NCBI RefSeq assembly: GCF_008831285.2
Contig: NC_045150.1
Coordinates: 3,672,001 to 3,736,000 of the forward strand
Direction of reading: 5' to 3'
DNA from: Nymphaea colorata
Taxonomy: Eukaryota > Streptophyta > Magnoliopsida > Nymphaeales > Nymphaeaceae
DNA: 64,000 nucleotides
Below are positions 11,118-22,497 of the stretch, piece after piece. Below the pieces are notes generated by a model. It worked only from the letters and a program-made list of their open reading frames with translations. It had not been told where the DNA came from and made no database searches. The first letter of the stretch is position 1. Each line of letters opens with the position of its first letter. The translations under genes and the position numbers were made by a program.

Positions 11118-12595
11118 AAGACAGAGGGGGGAAAACAGAGAGGGAGAAGGCTTTGTTTAAACACCAGTTTAGCAGTTCAAATTTCCCACAACAGTGTTAC
11201 AGAAAATCGGGTTTGTTACCGAAAAAACATAAAAAATAAGTCTACCGAAAAAACAGGAAAAACGTTTTCAGCCAAATTGAAAAAACACGTCTTTTGTTTT
11301 TGAGTGTCTTCTTCATGTTCTTTTTACAATCTTTAGTACTTACCAATTTTTATTTTCATACTTTTTACATTTCATTTTCAATTTTTTAACTTCTTTCAAA
11401 ATTCACCAAAATTTTTTCGAGAAAAGTAACTTTACCGTGTTGTATAATACATTTACTTGACAAAGAAAGGATGTAATTCATTACATGCATAGAAAGTAGT
11501 CTCAGTCAAAGCTTTCAATATTCCAACCATAATCCAGATTTGTGACAACAACTAGTCACCACCAAGAAGTTTTTTTGATCAGCACGTTAATTAGCCACAC
11601 GAGAACTTAAAGTCATTGTTGACTTCGTCCTCGGCGTGGAGACGGCCAACCGAAGAAAAGTTACCATGTTTATGCAGATACAGAGAGAGACAGTTTTCTC
11701 AAACCAAACCGGGGTTAGGGATGTCAATAAATTCGATTAACAATCGAACCATATAAAAAATGTTCAGATTTACACAAATATTGGTCAGATTTGAATTCAG
11801 ATCAGAGATCATGTTAAATAAATATTATATACCCAATATGTCTATACTATGGTCCCAATTCAGTTTGAAAATCAAATTCGGATTCAGATGTCAGAACTCC
11901 ATACAGAGCTTGACCGAAGAAAATTTCAGCACCCCAATGCATGAAAGGAAAAACCAATTTCACCTAGGATGGACCTACGGCACTACGCAATTAGCCTATT
12001 TACCTTGTTTTTTCGTGGAGTTCGTTTCAGTTTTGAGGAGAGCAGATGCGATAGATGGTGCAATTAAAGGGCGTACCTTATACGAATAAACATATTAGGT
12101 AATCATTTTACTATGTGTATGATTTTTGAAATGTATATCCCTTGGCCAAAACTGAAGAGGGAGACCATCTGGAGGTGAGTTTCAGAAATGGAGAGGTTGG
12201 AATCATAGTACATTTGTAACTTGTAAGAAGCAATGGGAGTGTAACGGCACGGAGTTCTCTGTTTTCTTGTATAGAGATGTCATTTCTTTAGCGATGTTTA
12301 GTTTGTACATAGAGATCTTATCTTTGCTAATGGAGCAATGTATCGTAAGTCACATCAATACTTCAATAGGGTTCACATACTCTTCTTACTGTACCCATAC
12401 CTAAAATGGGTTCTTGGATACATTTAAGTACTTTTTAAATAAAAAATAATCCAAATTGCTTACTTTTTCATGATTTTCAATTTTTTTTCCAACTCAGTTT
12501 TCATTCTATTTTTTATTAACATGTTATGTCTTCATTTAAAATCACTTGTTTATTTAAATGTTGCTTTCATGTTGATTTTTTTATTATTTTTGCAT

Positions 12596-12617
12596 ATATA
12601 TATATATATATATATAT
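12596..12617. repeat. TA microsatellite
   Basis: About eleven TA dinucleotides. A shorter TA run at the matching place in copy C (about 46133-46149) shows it is ancestral to the duplication. Confidence 0.9.
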
Positions 12618-13207
12618 TGCCGTACATCCATATTCACATTTACTAAAGTTGTGGTATCAGTAACTATATCTCTACCCATACCCTTAGGATGTACCAGGGA
12701 AGTGCCAGTAGATTTTTTAGAAAGAAAATTTAAGAAGGATAATTGATTGGACATGATTTTTTACTATGAAAGCCCACCATCGACCTTGTAGTCGATGGGT
12801 GTCCAATTCCATTATCTATCACAGCGATGCAATGCTTAAAACAAGGGTTCCGAACCCGGAGAGGTTTATAAATATATCAACATCATGAGTTTTGCACGGC
12901 CTTCGTAACAAAAGACTGTGCAAATAAACTTAGCATTATCATCTCTCTAATTTCTTTCAATCTTCTTGAAAAAGGCCCTTCTTTCTTTCTGTTTGTATAG
13001 GTCTCATCTTTTTTTTTTTCCCTTTAGCAACTTCGTTCTTTCAGTTTTATTGATAAAGCAGGGCCAACACCCAGCAGGGGTTGCAGCAGCAGCGATTTAC
13101 CATTATCTTACTCTAAGATAAAAATTTATTCTAGGAAGGATATGGTTCGGGAAACTTCCAGACATTGATGCATATATAACTATTGGTGCCCCCACATTTT
13201 ATTATGA

Positions 13208-13403
13208 TATATGCAGTAGCATAGATATATATAAGCTGGCGTGGGCACAGAAACAAAATTTTTATTTATTTTTACATATTTTTAAATAGATGTTTTACAA
13301 TTATTTACTTATTTATATATGATGTGCTCCTTCAAGAATGAAAATTTTTACAACAGTCATCCACAACAAAAACTTTCTGACTACCCCACAGGTTATATGC
13401 AGT
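13208..13403. mobile_element. 176-bp insertion with 10-bp target-site duplication
   Basis: The decamer TATATGCAGT occurs at 13208-13217 and again at 13394-13403. The 176 bp between them have no counterpart in copy C near 46700, where the flanks are nearly continuous. No terminal inverted repeats or coding sequence are evident and the interior is AT-rich. A short nonautonomous transposon or a SINE/LINE fragment are both possible. Confidence 0.5.
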
Positions 13404-15193
13404 CATCTGCATCAACTTGATGGTTCATAACAAAAAAAAGCTATGTAGCTTTGCAATTAACTTGAGTAAAAGTGTTGCCTAGTATATGTATGAGTGTATG
13501 GACAGATGATTGGAAGTGAAATGTTTTTATACTTTATCTTTTAACGTTGCGTATTTGCTTAGCATTACGAAAAAAGAAAAGGACAATTCACCTTTAATTT
13601 TGGCAATGCAAAGATCGTTGTCACAGACCAAACACAAACCAAAACACTTGAGATTATGGGAACTCAGTAGGTTGGTTGTTGCTTGTTGCTGCAATTTCTG
13701 ATACTGCATTTACAAAATTCAGTTCGTATACCGACATTAGTATTCGAGCATCCACAGCCCAAATTTAACTGTCAGCTTCCTCCACGACTATAGTTACCAG
13801 AATTTGTGAAACTGATTAGGCCATCGGTTGCTATTAACTTGTCCCGGTAATGTAGGTTTGCCAGATAATCTTAATCTTGGAAATCTGCATTTTGTGCCCA
13901 CTTTGTTCAATCAGTTCCAACAAAAAACTCGGTTACCATGAGATGGCCCGAACTCTTACTGACCTGAGAGCAAGCATACATTAGACCCAACCTGCTTATT
14001 ATGCTTCAGATAGGCACCTAAAAAGGCTATAATCTAGAATACATGACATTAATAAGATTCATAACTTTTTCGTTCAGAATTTGTATGAGAAAGTTGTTTT
14101 CTCATTAAAATTTTTGGTATACATTTACCTTCAAGGAACATGTCTTTTTAGCTTCTGACTAAGTTCCAGAGTTATCCATATTACCAGCTGTGATGGCCCA
14201 GTCAAAAAATTGATTCAAACATTCATTCTTACGGATCCTAACCTACTGCTTGTATGCTTCAATTTAATTCCTATGGGAGCAACAAACGATCGACAACTAG
14301 CGTAGATGAGCATCAATCTTTTCGGCAATGCTCATTACGAATGCTTTCACACTTGAATCATGTAATTAGGTCGTTTCAAAAAAAATATCGTCTCTCCTCC
14401 TCCGTACTAAAGTTGCACCTAATGCAATTACATGAAAACGAACTTGCTCATGAACTTAAGAAGAAAACAGATTCGCTTGTAGCTTTAATATTTTTTACGT
14501 TTTTTTTCAGATTTTCATCTTTTTCTGCAGTGGATATATGGCACCTGAGTATCTTCTTGAATGAAGGGTGTCAGTAAAGATAGATGTTTACAGATTTGGT
14601 GTTTTGCTGCTGGAGATGATAAGTGGAAAAAAGAATTTATCCTTAATCCAACAAGAAACTCATGAAAATCTATTAAATTATGTAGTGATTAACATTGTTT
14701 TGTGCCTCTACTGTTTTGTAGGCACAATTTGTCTATTACTGGTATTATTGTTTAAATTGCATGAAAATACAGATGTAATTTTGGATTCGCTTTTTTTGTT
14801 GATCTTCTGCACCCAATAAAGCTCTCCCCATATAGGTAAAACTGTTGTCCATTCCCAGTAAATAATCCAAAAATTGTTGTTTTGGTCTAGGTATGGAGAC
14901 TTTGGGGGGAAGACAAGGCTCTGCAAGTTGTGGATCAAATATTGGATGGAACATGTGACAACGATGATATATTAAGATGCATCCATTTTGGCCTGCTATG
15001 TGTTCAAGAAGATGCATCAAGCAGGCCCAAAATGTCCAAGATTGTTGCTATGCTTGAAAACAACTCCTTGGTCCTTCCATCCACTTTGCCTCCTGCCCCC
15101 TCTACCTGGAAAATCAGAAACCTTTCTTTGGGAGCACAAACGAGCTCAACTATATCAGGTACTGGTTCAGAGCTTGTTTCATCTAATTATTGA

Positions 15194-15980
15194 AGCTTTG
15201 GACCACCCATGTGAGGAGGAAGTAGAGATTGTAATTTGTTCCCTACTTTTCAATGTACAATTTGTTCCTTTGGCGTATGAGCTTTGAACTTCTTGGTTCG
15301 TTTGTCGCGGTTGTGTTTTTTCTTTGTAATAGTTATCAGGATATGGTGTATAGATGAGTTATGATTTACTATTGTGCAGTATAATGCCTAACCTCATGTT
15401 CCTCTGATGATGAGATCAATAAATATCTTCTCATTCTCGTAAGGACAAACCCATTGTTTCCCTACAGTTTTTCAGAAAGATGTATATTTATGTTTTAATT
15501 CAATGAAATGAGTACTTCCCTACCCAATCTTTTTCCAAGATTTACCACTGAGATGGGAAGTAGGTTTCTCACTTGATGAGAAATGTGTTATTGTGCATTT
15601 GCCACAAGCTTGTGTTTGTTTTGTGTCGGTATGACCAGTAGAAAGAACTTTGGAAAATTTCTAGTAAAGAGAATCTAGATGTTCTGGTTGTTATGGCAAA
15701 CAAGTGAAAAGGGGAACGTTATGTTTTAAATTCCTACTTGATGTGACCGTTAGATGTTACCATGTTCTGCTAGCTACCTAACTAAGGTAAAGTACATTAA
15801 CCATTTTTATAGCCTCCAATTTGTCTTATAATACAAGAAAACTATTGCCCTTAAATTTTTAATAGGATTGTTGTGTCTCTCGTGTAATAGCTGACTTCTT
15901 CTTCAGTGAAAAAAACTTTTGCTCATTCACAAACTTCATTTTAAATGGAGATTGGACATTGAAATGGTGAAGGAGTGGAA
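15194..15980. other. 3' flank of CRK copy A
   Basis: No gene is seen. The first part is likely the 3' untranslated region of the dead receptor, including an AATAAATA-type signal near 15418. This stretch is missing from copy C, whose similarity jumps from about 15165 to about 22895. Confidence 0.6.
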
Positions 15981-15985
15981 AAGAC

Positions 15986-16394
15986 TGTTGGAGTGAAGGC
16001 AGCGGAACGACGTCTCACTCTTTTTTGGTTGATTCACCACTGGATGCTCCAGTATCGTTCTTCACGTGGCTACTTACAGTAGAGCCGAAAGAGAGAGACA
16101 GAGGAAGAAGATGAAGTAAAAGAAGTTGAAACTGACAGATTTTAGGGTTTCCTTCTAAGGGGCTCTTCACGAATAATCTGCTAGAGATTCATTTCTAACA
16201 CAACGTATTGCTGGGTTTATATAGGCCAGCCCCTTAGGTTTTCCCCAAATGCCAGCTGCGGTTAGTGTGAGAGATTTTTTAGGAAAAGTTTAGATAAAGA
16301 TAAACTTTATCTAGTGAAAAGGTGTTGAGTTAATCTCGTAACTGTAGGGCAGTTACGAGATCTCCGGATAGGGCTCACTGGCTACTATCCAACA
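15986..16394 (-). repeat. Copia 1 3' LTR
   Basis: 409 bp, nearly the same as 22083-22492, with scattered substitutions. It is flanked on the left by the AAGAC target duplication. The internal 'gggtttatataggcc' includes a TATA-like motif. Confidence 0.95.
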
Positions 16395-16560
16395 TCTCCC
16401 ACTTGGTCATGAGACCTCCAGTTTGCTTCAACTATATGTGGGTTTTCTATTTTCTAGATTTACTTAGTTACATGGTTTTCCATAACCAGTTTTTCCATCG
16501 TAACTTTGTTCATGGTTTACAGCAAGATTTTTCATTCACTGGTTTTTCCTTCGTAACCTT

Positions 16561-17781
16561 TCAAATATATCTTAACCCCATATGGGCTACATGTTTTGAA
16601 ATCAAGTATTCAAATATTCCCTTAGTTACGGGATCAGCTACCATATCATTGGTAGGCAAGTAATCAACCGAGATTTTATTTTTCTCTATCATTTCATGTA
16701 CATAACTGTATTTCACCATTATATGTTTACTCTTTGAGCTAACAACTCCATTCTTCATAAGATATATTGCTGCCATATTATCACGGTACAATTGAACCGG
16801 TTCATGATCAATATCTAATTTCAAGTCTTTCACGAACCGATTTATCCAAACGACAAAAGTAGTTGTAACGTTACATGCTACACACTCTGCTTCCTGAGTG
16901 TGCTGAGCAACACGTCCTTGTTTCTTATAGGGGCAGGCTATCGCTCCACCTCCAAAGAGGAAAACATACCCCAAAGTGGATTTACTGTCATCTTTGCAGC
17001 CTGCAAAATCTGTATGGAAATAGCCAACTGAAGTTAGCTCATCTGCTTGATAGGACAATTTCTGTCCTTTCATTCCTTTAATGTACCGAAAAATCCTTTT
17101 GACTACTTGCCGGTGAGGCCATCCAGGATTACTTTGATAACTACTCACTAGACCAATAGGAAAGCTTATGTCTGGTCTAGTACAAAGCATTAAATACATT
17201 AGACTGCCAACAGCTTGTACATATGGAACATTTAATTTTTGTTGTCCTTCACTAGGACAATCACTCCTACTCAAATTTGCTCCTTTAGCTATATGAGTCC
17301 CAATTGGTTTGCAGTCTAACATACGGAATTTCTTCAAGATATAATCAATGTATCGTTCTTCTCTTAAACTCAGGATTCTTGACTTTCTATCTCGAGTGAT
17401 CTTTATTCCTAATATATAGGATGTTTCACTCAAGTCCTTCATTTCGAAGTTCTTGTTCAGCCATGTCTTCGTTTTGAATATCATGTCGTTATCATTTCTT
17501 GTTAGTAATATGTCATCAACATATAATGATAGAATACATAAAAGGCTCCCACTTTTCCAGACATATATACAGTTGTCTAGTTGGTTTGCAACAAACCTAA
17601 GTTTTGTAATTGCTTTGTGGAAAGCAAAATACCACTGTCTTGGCGACTGCTTCAATCCATACAATGATTTGTTCAGCTTGTACACTTTGTCTACCTTTTC
17701 CTTTATGACATAACCCTGTGGTTGAGTCATATATATAGTTTCCTTTAACTTACCATTCAGGAAAGCAGTCTTCACTTCCAT
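16561..17781 (-). pseudogene. Copia 1 reverse transcriptase and RNase H
   Basis: A 406-codon open frame covers most of copia RT and RNase H. Visible motifs are DVKTAFLNG-like MEVKTAFLNG at its start, VYKLNKSLYGLKQSPRQW, the catalytic LYVDDIL, the GSLMYLMLCTRPDI block, FHTDFAGC with the RNase H Asp, STLGYVF, and SSKSKHI. RT copies the element RNA to cDNA and RNase H removes the RNA strand. The frame lacks the RT N-terminus, which lies out of frame at about 17782-18010, so the polyprotein is interrupted even though the catalytic part is open. Confidence 0.93.
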
Positions 17782-18014
17782 CTAACAAATATCCAAGTCA
17801 TAGAATGCTGCGATAGCCAAACTTATTCTAATTGATGCAAACTTTGCAACTGGTGAATAGGTTTCTAAGTAGTCAATTCCTTCATTTTGGGAAAACCTTT
17901 TGCCACCAGTCTGGCTTTGAATTTTTCACTGATCCATCAGCTTTATATTTCTTTCTCTGTACCCATTTGCATCCCATGGGTTTTCTATCATTAGGAAGAT
18001 CTACTAATTCCTAT

Positions 18015-18956
18015 CTATGATTCGATTTCTTCATCCATAGCATTCATCCAATCTGACGATTCATGTAACCTTATGGCTTCGTCATATCTCAGATTGTAAG
18101 ACATTTCGCCGATATCTGCTAAATAGCATAGCTCATCTGCCAGATATATATAATAATCATTCAAATATAAAGGAGGAGTTCTAGGTCTTTTATGACCTGA
18201 TAACGACTGAGATGACGAGCTACTCAGATCAGTTGATTCATTACCTAACTGATCTTCAGTCGGTTCATTACTTGACTGTTCCTCAGACGATTCCAGCTCG
18301 GTTGGTTCTTTTGGATATCCAATAAATACACATCTTACTGATCTGTTATCTAGTTTATCCATTTTTGGATCTTGAATTTTCACATGTGCTACAGATCCCC
18401 ATCTCCTCAGATGTATCAGGTTTGGTTTTACACCAGTCCATCTCTCAGAAGGAGTGGTTGGGACTACTTTGCAGGACACTCGATTTATTATATACATAGC
18501 CGTTAACACAACTTCACCCCAAAAAACTTTTGGTAATTGTACACCTGCCAACATGGATCTCACCATGTTCGAAAGGGTGTTATTACACCTATCAGCCACA
18601 CCATTTCGTTGTGGTGTCCTAGGCCTTGTCTTCTGTCTATTAATTCCAAGGTCGTTACAGTATTCGAAGAATTCATTCGAAGTATATTCTCCTCATCGAT
18701 CAGACCTTATAACTTTAATATACTTCTTATGTTGTCTCTCGACTTCAGATTTGTATCCCTTGAATTTCTCAAGTGCTTCTGACTTGTGTCTAATCAAGTA
18801 TATATAACGAAATCTTAAGAAGTCATCAATGAATGTCATGAAGTATAACTTTCCGCTATGAGTTTGGACTCTGAAAGGTCCACAAATATCAGTATGAATT
18901 ATCTCCAATTGTAAAGTAGTCCGAATTACTTGAGACGGAAATGGTTTCCTTGTCAT
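18015..18956 (-). pseudogene. Copia 1 integrase
   Basis: The frame at 18693-18956 holds LEIIHTDICGPF and FMTFIDDFLRF, with the first Asp residues of the DDE core. The frame at 18015-18599 holds the continuation (GVADRCNNTLSNMVRSML, then FWGEVVLTAMYIINR). A TGA replaces a sense codon just after IRSDR near 18693, splitting the two. The region between the integrase end and RT looks shortened: the text passes from the GYPKEP motif to a Ser/Glu-rich stretch. Confidence 0.9.
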
Positions 18957-19019
18957 CTTTTCGTATACACACGACTCGCATTTCGCGAAATCATTTGTAT
19001 TTATGTCAGGTATTAAATG

Positions 19020-19757
19020 CTATTGTGCTAGAGTTTTTATCTTTTTGATAGTTAAATGGCTTAATCTTTCATGCCATAAGCTTACATTGACACTCATTGC
19101 ACAATCGTAATAAGCAGAACTGGAAGTTTCATTCATATCTTTAAGTTTGAACATACCATGTTCTTTTACAAATTTTCTATGGAACATGGACATTCCATGT
19201 TTTTCCACTATTACTTTCCCTAGAATAAATCGTGCTTCAAAACCTTTCCCAGTTAGTGTTGGAATAGACACAATATTCCTTCTCATTAAAGGGACATACA
19301 AAACATCATTGAGTACGACACTAGTATCCCCAACATTTAGTCGATATGCCCCAACTCCCATGACGTCACAATATGAGTTGTTTCCCATGTAGACTTTGTT
19401 TGTTCCAAGACTCAGTTCTTCCATGTGAATCACGCCTTCTGTTGTCTTTGCAATGTGACGATTAACTCCTGAATCAACCCACCAACCAGTCAAATCCCCA
19501 TCTGCAAACAAACATTCTATCACGACATAGATAACTTGTCTGTCAGAGTCTCCTTGCGGCTTCCTCCTATTGTTGTGGTCCTGACCATTGTTATCTTTCT
19601 TATTTCGGAATTTTGTCCTGCAGTTCTTCCTAATATGCCCAAGCTTTCCGCATCTGTAGCATTTCACTATAGTTCCTTGAGATTTCTTAGTACCTGAAAA
19701 ATTGCCCTTCAATTTGTCATCGTTCCGATTTTTAAATTGTTTGGATCTTACAAGCAC
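19020..19757 (-). pseudogene. Copia 1 gag zinc knuckle, protease and pre-integrase
   Basis: The 245-codon frame contains an intact nucleocapsid knuckle CYRCGKLGHIRKNC (CX2CX4HX4C), then the aspartic protease motif WWVDSGVNRHI, then the GAG-pre-integrase region ending LWHERLSHLTIKKI. In the usual copia order this links gag to integrase. It is separated from the upstream gag frame by a stop at about 19780. Confidence 0.9.
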
Positions 19758-19778
19758 ACAACTACTAGCAGGTTTTTT

Positions 19779-20430
19779 CTAGACTATCATCAGTTCTGCA
19801 TTCTTTTTCATGGTCAGACGTTGTTGTTGTAAAGCTAACTGTATAGGAAGCTTTTCTAAAGTAAGATTATCAAATTGGAGACTCAAGGCAGTAACTGTCA
19901 TATCCCAAGAAAGAGGTAGGCTATTCAAGATTGTGCTAATCTGCATGTTGTCAGATATAACATTCCCCACTACGGCTAAATCTTTAGCCATGACCAACAT
20001 CTTATTAACATGGTCCATTACATAGCCTGACTCTTTCATCCTATAGGAATTATATTGTTCTAACAGTAACTGTACTTGCATCGCAGTAGTGGTGTTGTAT
20101 TTGGAAGATATAGTATCAAACATTTCCTTAGCCGTTGGACAATCCTCAAATACCCTAATTTGATCATATTCCATGAAAGTTAACATGATGGTTTTAGTCA
20201 TAAGGTCATCAGTGGTAAATGACTCATATGTCTTTCTATCCTCATCTATAGGTTTATCTCCTAAAGTGGGAGAAGTCTGGTTGATCACATAAATGAGTCT
20301 TTGCAAAGTCAAGGTGAACATTATCCTACGTTTTCATGCATGGAAATTTGACCCATTTAATTTCTCAGTCTTAGCTAATTCAGAGGCTCCCACTCTTGAT
20401 GTAATTTCTAAGTTAATTTCCCATGACTAG
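19779..20430 (-). pseudogene. Copia 1 gag
   Basis: The 180-codon frame (19779-20321) matches the copia gag UBN2-type domain: the F..W..-type N-terminal region, then KEMFDTISSKYN, then LLEQYNSYRMKES and ILNSLPLSWD. Upstream, the same frame continues to about 20430 (ELAKTEKLNGSNFHA) but is cut by TGA at 20334-20336 where the family has Trp. The protein would form the particle that packages element RNA. Confidence 0.88.
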
Positions 20431-22082
20431 TAAACAACAATAATAACAAAAGGGAAAAATTCACAATAAATATCAAATCAAGAGATCTTAAACAAAGTAT
20501 TCTAGAGCATGTACACCAATCTCAAAGAACATTCTAAAATAATATTTAGAACAATAAGACTTTGGATTAAATACATACCTCTTTTCAGAGTTATTTTCAG
20601 AACACTTCTTTTACAATTTTTAACAAGCTAGAGGGTGTCGCTATTAAATTCTCATAAAATCACGATTTCCAAATGAAATTGCAAAATAAATTTTCAGAAC
20701 CCTCTTTTAGTAATTTCCAATAATTTTGAGGGTACCCAAAAGCAATTTCTTATAAAGTTCCTGGTTTCTATTGAAATTAGCATTCGTGAGCCACTTTTTG
20801 AAAAACTTTTTAGCAAAAATGTTGCGCCTTTAATTTTTGAGAAATGTAACACCCTTTTTGGAAATAGTGCATAAATGATGGACTATATTTGTAATTTTTG
20901 AATTTTGACTATAAAAGCCCCTTTTTCACCCGTTTTCTCTTTCGTCGTCTCTCTCCTCACCGATAGACCAACTTCCCTCTCGCAAAACCCTAGCCAGGGG
21001 TTCCGGCTCCCGCGCCTCACTGCTGCTTCTTCAACCACCGCCACCGAGAGAAGGCCATCCTCCTCCATTTCCACTACAGAGAGGGTTGCAGGAGCTGAGT
21101 ACAACTACCAGAGAGCATATGAGGCCCCTTCTACTTGAGTTGGCTGCCTACCGCACGGCGATTTGGGCCGAAATCTCCTCTGTGCTGCTTTCTCTTTTTC
21201 GTGAGGAAGATAACCTCCCAAAACCAGAAGCTCAATGCAAATGGGTTCCACAATCTCTACTTTCGCTGAGAGAAGGGTGAACGGACAGACTACAGAGGAA
21301 TGATAGGAGGAGGTCTGCAAAGCGTCAGACACCGTCTTCCCCTTTACCCAGGTCACCTCTCTGCTCTCAGCAAGAGGAGTTCTTTGCTTCTCGCACGAGG
21401 GAGACGACTGGTTTCTAGTCCATCAGGCGACTGATGCTGCTCATTGGTAGAGACGGCAGCGGCAGATGGGTCGAGTTCAAGAAAAAGATTTCAAGTTCCA
21501 GCAAAGTAGAGAAAGAAAAGAAGAAAAAAACAGTAACTGTTCCTCCGGTTTTGAGAGACGGGAGAATCCCAGCTCTTTTCCAGCCGTTGGGTCTGTTTCT
21601 CAAACAAGAGCAAAGGTTCTATGTTTCATTTCCTTCTTTATTTATTTTATTTTGGCTTCATTGTATGTCGAGCAGAGCAAGCTCTGCCTCCTGTGCTACC
21701 GTTTGCCAGAGACGCAGGAAAAAAAAATTTAGTCAAGTAGTGGAGTTCTTTGTGGACAGATCCTCTACGAGGGTCTTGATCTAAAAAAGTTTTTATAGAG
21801 CCGTTGGGCTCAGTCCTGGTCTCAGTCTCTCGCAGACACAGAGAACACAAACGACATAATACGTAAAGCAAAGGATTCCAAACCCAATCAATACTATCGT
21901 GCTTCATGCTTGAACTCAGTTTAGTCTAGCATGCTTAATTTCAAATAAATAGATCACAGCATGATACACGCATGATGCACAGATGACCCACATACTTCAC
22001 AGTAGTATAATATGCGCACGCACAGACAGCACAGTAGTCTAAATCACTTACTGGTGTTCCATAGGTATGACTCTGATACTAC
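20431..22082 (-). other. Copia 1 leader containing gypsy-LTR-like sequence
   Basis: About 1.65 kb lies between the primer site and gag with no gag-pol coding. From about 20590 to 21350 it resembles the gypsy LTR of this window at about 7700-8100: a shared 20-mer at 20807-20826 and 7861-7880, the same order of an 'aatgatggac/aagatggacc' stretch, then a CT-rich 'ctctctcctcac' stretch. A TATA-like motif (actataaaagcc) lies near 20909 on the + strand. Short open frames (20883-21356, 21434-21907) have no recognizable domains. Confidence 0.55.
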
Positions 22083-22492
22083 TGTTGGAGTGAAGCCAGC
22101 GGAACGACGTCTGACTCTTTTTTTGTTGGTTCACCACCGGATGCTCTATTATAGTTCTTCACGTGGCTGCTGATAGTAGAGTCGAAAGAGAGAGACAGAG
22201 GAAGAAGATGAAGTAAAAGAAGTTGAAACTCACGGGTTTTAGGGTTTTCCTTCTAAGGGGCTCCTCGTGGATAATCTGCTCGAGATTCATTTCTAACACA
22301 ACGTATTGCTGGGTTTATATAGGCCAGCCCCTTAGGTTTTCCCCCAATCCCAGTTGCGGTTAGTGTCAGACATTTTTTAGGAAAAGTTTAGATAAAGATA
22401 AACTTTATCTAGTGAGATGGTGTTGAGTTAATCTCGTAACTGCAGGGCAGTTACGAGATCTCCAGATAGGGCTCACGGGCCACTATCCAACA
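22083..22492 (-). repeat. Copia 1 5' LTR
   Basis: 410 bp, nearly the same as the left LTR, followed directly by the second AAGAC target copy at 22493-22497. The few substitutions between the LTRs suggest a moderately old insertion; I did not compute an age. Confidence 0.95.
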
Positions 22493-22497
22493 AAGAC

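Larger units (their letters stand above)
11123..13597 (+). other. CRK copy A intronic DNA and deletion scar
   Basis: This aligns with copy C 43823-46890 except for gaps. No intact exon is present: the two N-lobe kinase exons seen in C at about 44712-44840 and 44972-45182 are missing, replaced by a junction at about 12055-12098. It also contains a TA microsatellite (about 12596-12617) and a 176-bp insertion with 10-bp flanking repeats (13208-13403). The open frame at 11760-12089 has no known domain. Confidence 0.75.
9440..15193 (+). pseudogene. CRK copy A, DUF26 receptor-like kinase pseudogene
   Basis: Exon 1 (9440-10317) encodes a signal peptide and two DUF26 (Gnk2) domains with the C-X8-C-X2-C motif (CRGDLGQDSYKDC, where Tyr replaces the second Cys). 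Exon 2 (10440 to about 10631) encodes the transmembrane helix. Damage: a frameshift in the signal peptide near 9500; TGA for Lys at 9777-9779; a deletion of about 26 bp near 9975; TAG for Trp at the end of the transmembrane segment (about 10543). The kinase N-lobe exons are absent (junction at about 12060-12098). The catalytic-loop exon survives only as an activation-loop stub (about 13598-13669). Exon 6 (14531-14681) has a TGA near 14563. The final exon (14891-15193) is intact and ends with a normal stop. A TRIM lies just after exon 2. The family would be a plasma-membrane receptor kinase in stress and immune signalling; this copy is dead. Confidence 0.92.
15986..22492 (-). mobile_element. 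Ty1-copia retrotransposon 1, structurally complete
   Basis: LTRs of about 410 bp (15986-16394 and 22083-22492) start TGTTGGA and end TCCAACA in both orientations, giving TG...CA ends. The 5-bp target duplication AAGAC is perfect at 15981-15985 and 22493-22497. On the minus strand the 5' LTR is the right-hand one; a primer site (AGTATCAGAGTC, complement near 22068-22080) follows it, and a polypurine tract (CAAGTGGGAGA, complement at 16395-16405) precedes the left LTR. The gene order gag, protease, integrase, RT, RNase H is the copia order. Several stops and frameshifts make the coding region defective. A leader of about 1.7 kb separates the 5' LTR from gag. Confidence 0.96.
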
